Shown here one piece after another: positions 15,801 to 17,806 of a DNA stretch of 17,806 nt. This DNA comes from an uncultured Pirellulaceae bacterium. Its GTDB lineage: Bacteria; Planctomycetota; Planctomycetia; Pirellulales; Pirellulaceae. The notes under the pieces were generated by a model. It ran no database searches. It worked only from the letters and a program-made list of their open reading frames with translations, and had not been told where the DNA came from. Position numbers and translations under genes: made by a program. Where the stretch lies: NCBI GenBank assembly GCA_934278005.1, contig CAKQWG010000058.1:1-17806 (forward strand), given 5' to 3'. How positions within the stretch are numbered: the first letter of the stretch is position 1; each line of letters opens with the position of its first letter.

Positions 15801-16645
15801 TCGTCGACGCTGAGCGTGTGCCGGGATGTCTCAAGCAGCTTGAGCTCTGCATTGAGGTTGGTCAATTCACGATCCAGTTCCGCCAGGTGAGCTTCGGTAC
15901 TGCGCAGGTCATCTTCAAGTATGGAGCTGCGCTCTTGGAAACGCCGTTGTTCGCTGGCCGAATCCTCATATCTGCTTGCGCCCGCATCACTGCGATAATC
16001 GGGACTTGACGCTCGCGCGGCGAGCAATTGTCGCTGTAGCTCATCGCGTCGAGCTAACAGCGTCTCTCGCGATGCTGGAAGGTGTTGCAACTGCGTCAAA
16101 CGCTCTTCGAGGTGCTGCTGCTGCGACAGCCAGCGGTCGCACTCAGGCGAGTGCTCGGGCGTCGCACCAAGGTGTGTGGAAGCTGCGGCTAGCCCCAGTC
16201 GCTGAGCCAGGGCCTCGAGCCCCGAAGTCGCCCCGTCGGCTGCAGCCGCTGTGACAAAGCTGGCAACCGCGTCGCGCTGTGCGGCAGTTAGATTGGGAAG
16301 CACACCTGGGGCGGATGACAAACCCGCCATCCGCTGCTTGTCTGCAAACGGGTCCGATGGTAGCGAACCGCTCGTCGAGCGGTCTGAACCCATACTGAAT
16401 CGAAGGCCGCGATTGTGCAGTTCAAGTCGGCCCCGCAGCGGAGTCGTCGCATGCTTCCGAGCTAAGGCGTCTTCGGCGATGCGGCCAGCTTGATCCTCCA
16501 GTGCTAATTGCCGCAGCCAGTGCAGCAAGCTGGTCTTGCCGGAGCCGGCCGGTCCGCAGAGCGCGTTAAGACCTGGTGAGAACGGGCCCAACGAGAAAGA
16601 GCCGCGCGATCCCTGACGTTCAACGTCCATATTAACGATTTGCAT
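12899..16645 (-). CDS. SMC/Rad50-like coiled-coil ATPase with two DUF4332 domains
   Basis: This 1248-residue protein has an N-terminal ATPase half with Walker A GPAGSGKTS (residues 31-39). A long coiled coil of about 170-660 is broken near 480-520 by a Cys/His cluster. Walker B is VPVLLDEELD (D704, E705). The C-terminal part holds two similar modules (about 805-930 and 1105-1240) resembling DUF4332, a helix-hairpin-helix-like domain; LLDADPAWVAEQI and LLAVNPETLADKL are corresponding stretches. A roughly 165-residue Asp/Arg/Ser/Tyr-rich linker, probably disordered, separates them. The signature motif expected before Walker B reads FEAEV (671-675) instead of an LSxG-like sequence, and the usual switch His is absent in MTGDE (735-739). 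It may be a chromosome or DNA-end ATPase; the role is unproven. AAGGAGGAG (16651-16659) lies 5 bases before the ATG, so translation should be strong. No partner nuclease gene is adjacent. Confidence 0.85.
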   Translation of the reverse strand: MQIVNMDVERQGSRGSFSLGPFSPGLNALCGPAGSGKTSLLHWLRQLALEDQAGRIAEDALARKHATTPLRGRLELHNRGLRFSMGSDRSTSGSLPSDPFADKQRMAGLSSAPGVLPNLTAAQRDAVASFVTAAAADGATSGLEALAQRLGLAAASTHLGATPEHSPECDRWLSQQQHLEERLTQLQHLPASRETLLARRDELQRQLLAARASSPDYRSDAGASRYEDSASEQRRFQERSSILEDDLRSTEAHLAELDRELTNLNAELKLLETSRHTLSVDDSYRVQLQQIDERLTRWRQTLRDLKGHRSQIENEVINARLDRQVGDQLSVTKEPDPRAPLRSLEAQIQSARAQLDALVRRHSLFQDRVLEDRRTQRPGESADRANEYEVRRDAYGRTHIAYRDEPTYLDSDNLPETLRSMQKDLYEACQQLARHESRAANETLKQQSQQLQRCETELLHSVEKLIEERAELLRKIADQYQLSAEQLSLAFGDWCDCQDHEHLHDWLLGDSQVKTPHSGTDQVARQRLLDAIDDNHSQRERASQHAEDCRRQLRDAALQRREFAGRRAQPVGRRAEEIRRELDALLLQIDHWEERERLRSEAEELRQRLSSQRPMSAPANRFDELVTWQIAGLMGGRERLKALASYRNAPEDLQRRYDLVDGIVYEPARRFEAEVPAQLVRVAQQLAIAEAMAARHERVPVLLDEELDRLTAEEQASAIAHLTRVATTGQQLIIMTGDERVAELVRQHHGWVGYLPASAAPVLDINRHLAAVANDYESAKWYQPSIYAESAQPALTPSQFYLTQRSRVEESPSIDEALAGRLHGLGIDRIGDLLDADPAWVAEQIRQSGIHADTVASWQAEARLLCSIRQLRPFDARLLVSTGVRSPQQLAQMHPSQLLDRVERFVATDRGRRLLRSGSSYELSRITTWIASAKGGSARHYDSSFDSRDDREYQRNGFASGRRPAANSNRRHDFADDYEFDEQYAAYDNEPEPASGGMDSDEIDSTLHNRRGRESSSAGDPSVRRPRNSSPSSAALRQRLPEETSRDYPSLRRGSRPSADDSYDSRPHRERPARKSRQSDSRPQRAEAIKLADAQFASEQTPRLKFYLELASPVVDAPSIGPRMAARLEKHGIETVDQLLAVNPETLADKLNLRRVDASIVEAWQEQARLVCRIPNLRGHDAQLLVACDLTSPEELAAMAAASVLAQVTAIAESAEGQRILRGSVPPDLAEVNDWIRWASQCRSLHAA

Positions 16646-17065
16646 GAAGGCTCCTCCTTATGCCAAGGGCAAAACTAGCGCGCACTGCTGTTCTGGGGAA
16701 GCGAGCGCGGCGGTATAGGGTTTGGGGTAAAACGGTATCATAGGTGGTTGCGTTTCACCAATAGCAAATTGTCAATTTAACCGGTCTGCGCAAAATCAGT
16801 GCCTATAAACCGCATTGCTAGCACAGGACGTATATCCTAACTGGGCGGTTGGGGTGATTTGGGGTAATTAATCGAAATGCGGCGACCTTGTCGCTAGCTG
16901 TGTTGAAAGATTGTCTCGAATCCCGAGTCTCAGATTGAAGTTCGGTACCTCCCCGCAGACACTTGGCCTCGCCACCATACAGTTGCCAATTCTGCGGACG
17001 TGAGCCCACTGCAACGAACTGAGACTTACCCAATCCTATTTGAATTTCGAAAGTGGAGAATCTCA
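16646..17065. other. divergent intergenic region
   Basis: These 420 bp lie between the divergent SMC-like and Cys/His-rich genes and should hold both promoters. I see no convincing gene, RNA or canonical promoter pair. A TTTGGGGTAA motif occurs twice (near 16721 and 16858), which might be a binding site. An antisense frame at 16818-17066 has no family likeness. Confidence 0.6.
16651..16659 (-). promoter_or_regulatory. strong ribosome binding site of the SMC-like gene
   Basis: On the minus strand AAGGAGGAG is followed by CCTTC and then ATG 16645, close to the ideal anti-Shine-Dalgarno match. It fixes this start. Confidence 0.8.
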
Positions 17066-17458
17066 ATGTCGATTCGATTTGTAGCAGCGTTGGCCGTAGC
17101 GGCTAGTTTTGTTTTGGCGCCTGCGAGTGCAGAAGCCGGTCTGTTTCACAAGCACAAGCATGCTGGCCATGGCGCCGCTGTTGGCTGTTGCGACGAAGCA
17201 CCGGTATGCTGCGATTCAGCCCCGGCACCAGCCCCAGCACCGTGCTGCGAACCAGCACCAGCACCAGCACCAGTTTGCTGTGACGCTGCACTGGTCTGCT
17301 GCGACGCCGCTCCAGTTTGCTGTGGCGATAGCCACGTAGGCTGCAAAAAGCATCGCCACGGTAAGCACACCAAGGCTCGCCACGGCAAGCGTCATCATCA
17401 CCGCCACGCAGACGCGTGCTGCGGAGCTGCCGCACCTAGCTGTGGCTGCGGTTACTAA
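17066..17458 (+). CDS. small secreted Cys-Cys and His-rich protein
   Basis: This 130-residue protein has a signal peptide (residues 1-24, ending SAEA). The mature part begins GLFHKHKHAGHG and contains seven CC pairs in contexts such as PVCCD and VCCDA, separated by Ala-Pro runs. It then has a His/Lys/Arg-rich tail (KHRHGKHTKARHGKRHHHRH) and ends with CCGAAAPSCGCGY. I do not recognise a named family, but small secreted Cys/His-rich proteins with this style are found in planctomycetes. The composition suggests metal binding or disulfide-linked envelope structure. Start ATG 17066 has GGAG (17055-17058) 7 bases upstream; an upstream in-frame ATG at 17000 would spoil the signal peptide. It is followed by a strong terminator, so it is probably monocistronic. 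Confidence 0.78.
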   Translation: MSIRFVAALAVAASFVLAPASAEAGLFHKHKHAGHGAAVGCCDEAPVCCDSAPAPAPAPCCEPAPAPAPVCCDAALVCCDAAPVCCGDSHVGCKKHRHGKHTKARHGKRHHHRHADACCGAAAPSCGCGY

Positions 17459-17572
17459 TTTCGCCTGCCAGTCCTAGTCCTGAGTCAGCTGGAACGAAAT
17501 TCGTCAAGAAATAAGTTGCTGAGTTACTAGGCGATGGATGTGGTGCAACGCATCTCGGCGACGGATGCACAC

Positions 17573-17609
17573 AAAAAAAAAACGGCAGCACATGAGTGCT
17601 GCCGTTTTT
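17573..17609 (+). terminator. strong, probably bidirectional, rho-independent terminator
   Basis: CGGCAGCAC (17583-17591) pairs perfectly with GTGCTGCCG (17596-17604) around an ATGA loop. Five Ts follow on the plus strand, and the ten As before the stem give a T-run on the minus strand. It lies 115 bp after the Cys/His-rich gene. Confidence 0.92.
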
Positions 17610-17732
17610 CGTTTTATGATTTCCGTCCCCATGCCGTCCCGTCCCCATGCACTGCAAAGCGGGCGAAGATCGGTGCTATTCAGGCAGGATGGCCCGCAGC
17701 CGGACTACGGTTTTGCTCCATCGGGGGCGCGC

Positions 17733-17806
17733 TTGCTCGACAACAGCCCTGTGCTCGACAACCACGCTGTGCTCGACAACCACGCTGTGCTCGACAACCA
17801 CGCTGT
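17733..17806. repeat. 18-bp tandem repeat array cut by the window edge
   Basis: GTGCTCGACAACCACGCT occurs three times at 17751-17768, 17769-17786 and 17787-17804, after a diverged copy at 17733-17750. The array continues past the window. Confidence 0.9.

Larger units (their letters stand above)
17459..17806. other. 3' intergenic region with terminator and repeats
   Basis: No gene is supported in this 348-bp stretch. It holds the terminator at 17573-17609, a short direct repeat (GTCCCCATGC twice, 17625-17634 and 17641-17650) and the tandem array at the window edge. Confidence 0.7.

Noticed and set aside
16690..16875. G-quadruplexes in the divergent promoter region
   Set aside because: Each cluster has only three usable G-runs on the plus strand, short of four.
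17000..17065. Upstream start for the Cys/His-rich protein at ATG 17000
   Set aside because: It adds 22 residues before the signal peptide, while ATG 17066 has a correctly spaced GGAG.
17733..17806. CRISPR array
   Set aside because: The 18-bp copies are contiguous and without spacers.
1..17806. tRNA, rRNA or mobile element
   Set aside because: No cloverleaf-like sequence, transposase, integrase or terminal inverted repeat was recognised by eye; a dedicated scan could still find a weak one.

Overview
The window looks like chromosomal DNA from a planctomycete, probably of the Pirellulales. The evidence is a DUF1559 pilin-like protein followed by a small lipoprotein, a DUF4332-bearing coiled-coil ATPase, a short HemP, a fused BatD/BatE-type protein, and a moderately high GC content with no insertion sequence, phage gene, CRISPR array or RNA gene that I could recognise. 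Taxonomy is inferred from gene content only.

Layout. Positions 1-525 are the 3' end of a Pro/Gln/Ser-rich protein whose C-terminus resembles BatB/BatC proteins. It is followed by a 1003-residue BatD-BatE fusion (567-3578), so the left edge is the end of a Bat (aerotolerance-type) operon. Facing it on the minus strand are a helical hypothetical protein (3643-4218) and a HemP-family hemin-uptake protein (4284-4526). Divergent from hemP is a plus-strand cluster: a DUF1559 pilin-like protein with five LPAVP repeats in its leader (4772-5776), an overlapping small lipoprotein (5763-6212), and a secreted protein joining an N-terminal DUF4198/CarboxypepD-like part to a Kelch propeller (6255-7931).

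A 24-bp tandem repeat array (about 7961-8055) separates this cluster from a convergent minus-strand operon. Read from 11775 down to 8074, that operon encodes ATPase, permease, ATPase, permease, with 14-bp, 4-bp and 3-bp junctions, so it is probably one translationally coupled ABC-2 export system. Next on the minus strand come a lipoprotein with an HEGAH zinc-protease-like motif (11908-12729, apparently starting at TTG) and a 1248-residue SMC/Rad50-like ATPase (12899-16645). The ATPase has two C-terminal DUF4332 modules, a Cys/His cluster at the coiled-coil break, and apparently degraded ABC signature and switch motifs. Divergent from it is a secreted Cys/His-rich protein (17066-17458) ending in a strong, probably bidirectional, terminator. 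The right edge runs into an 18-bp tandem repeat array cut by the window.

The strongest candidate for undescribed biology is the DUF4332 SMC-like ATPase, followed by the Cys-Cys/His-rich secreted protein, the LPAVP-expanded prepilin leader, and a family of minisatellite arrays whose periods are all multiples of three, both inside and outside genes. No function is proven by the sequence alone.
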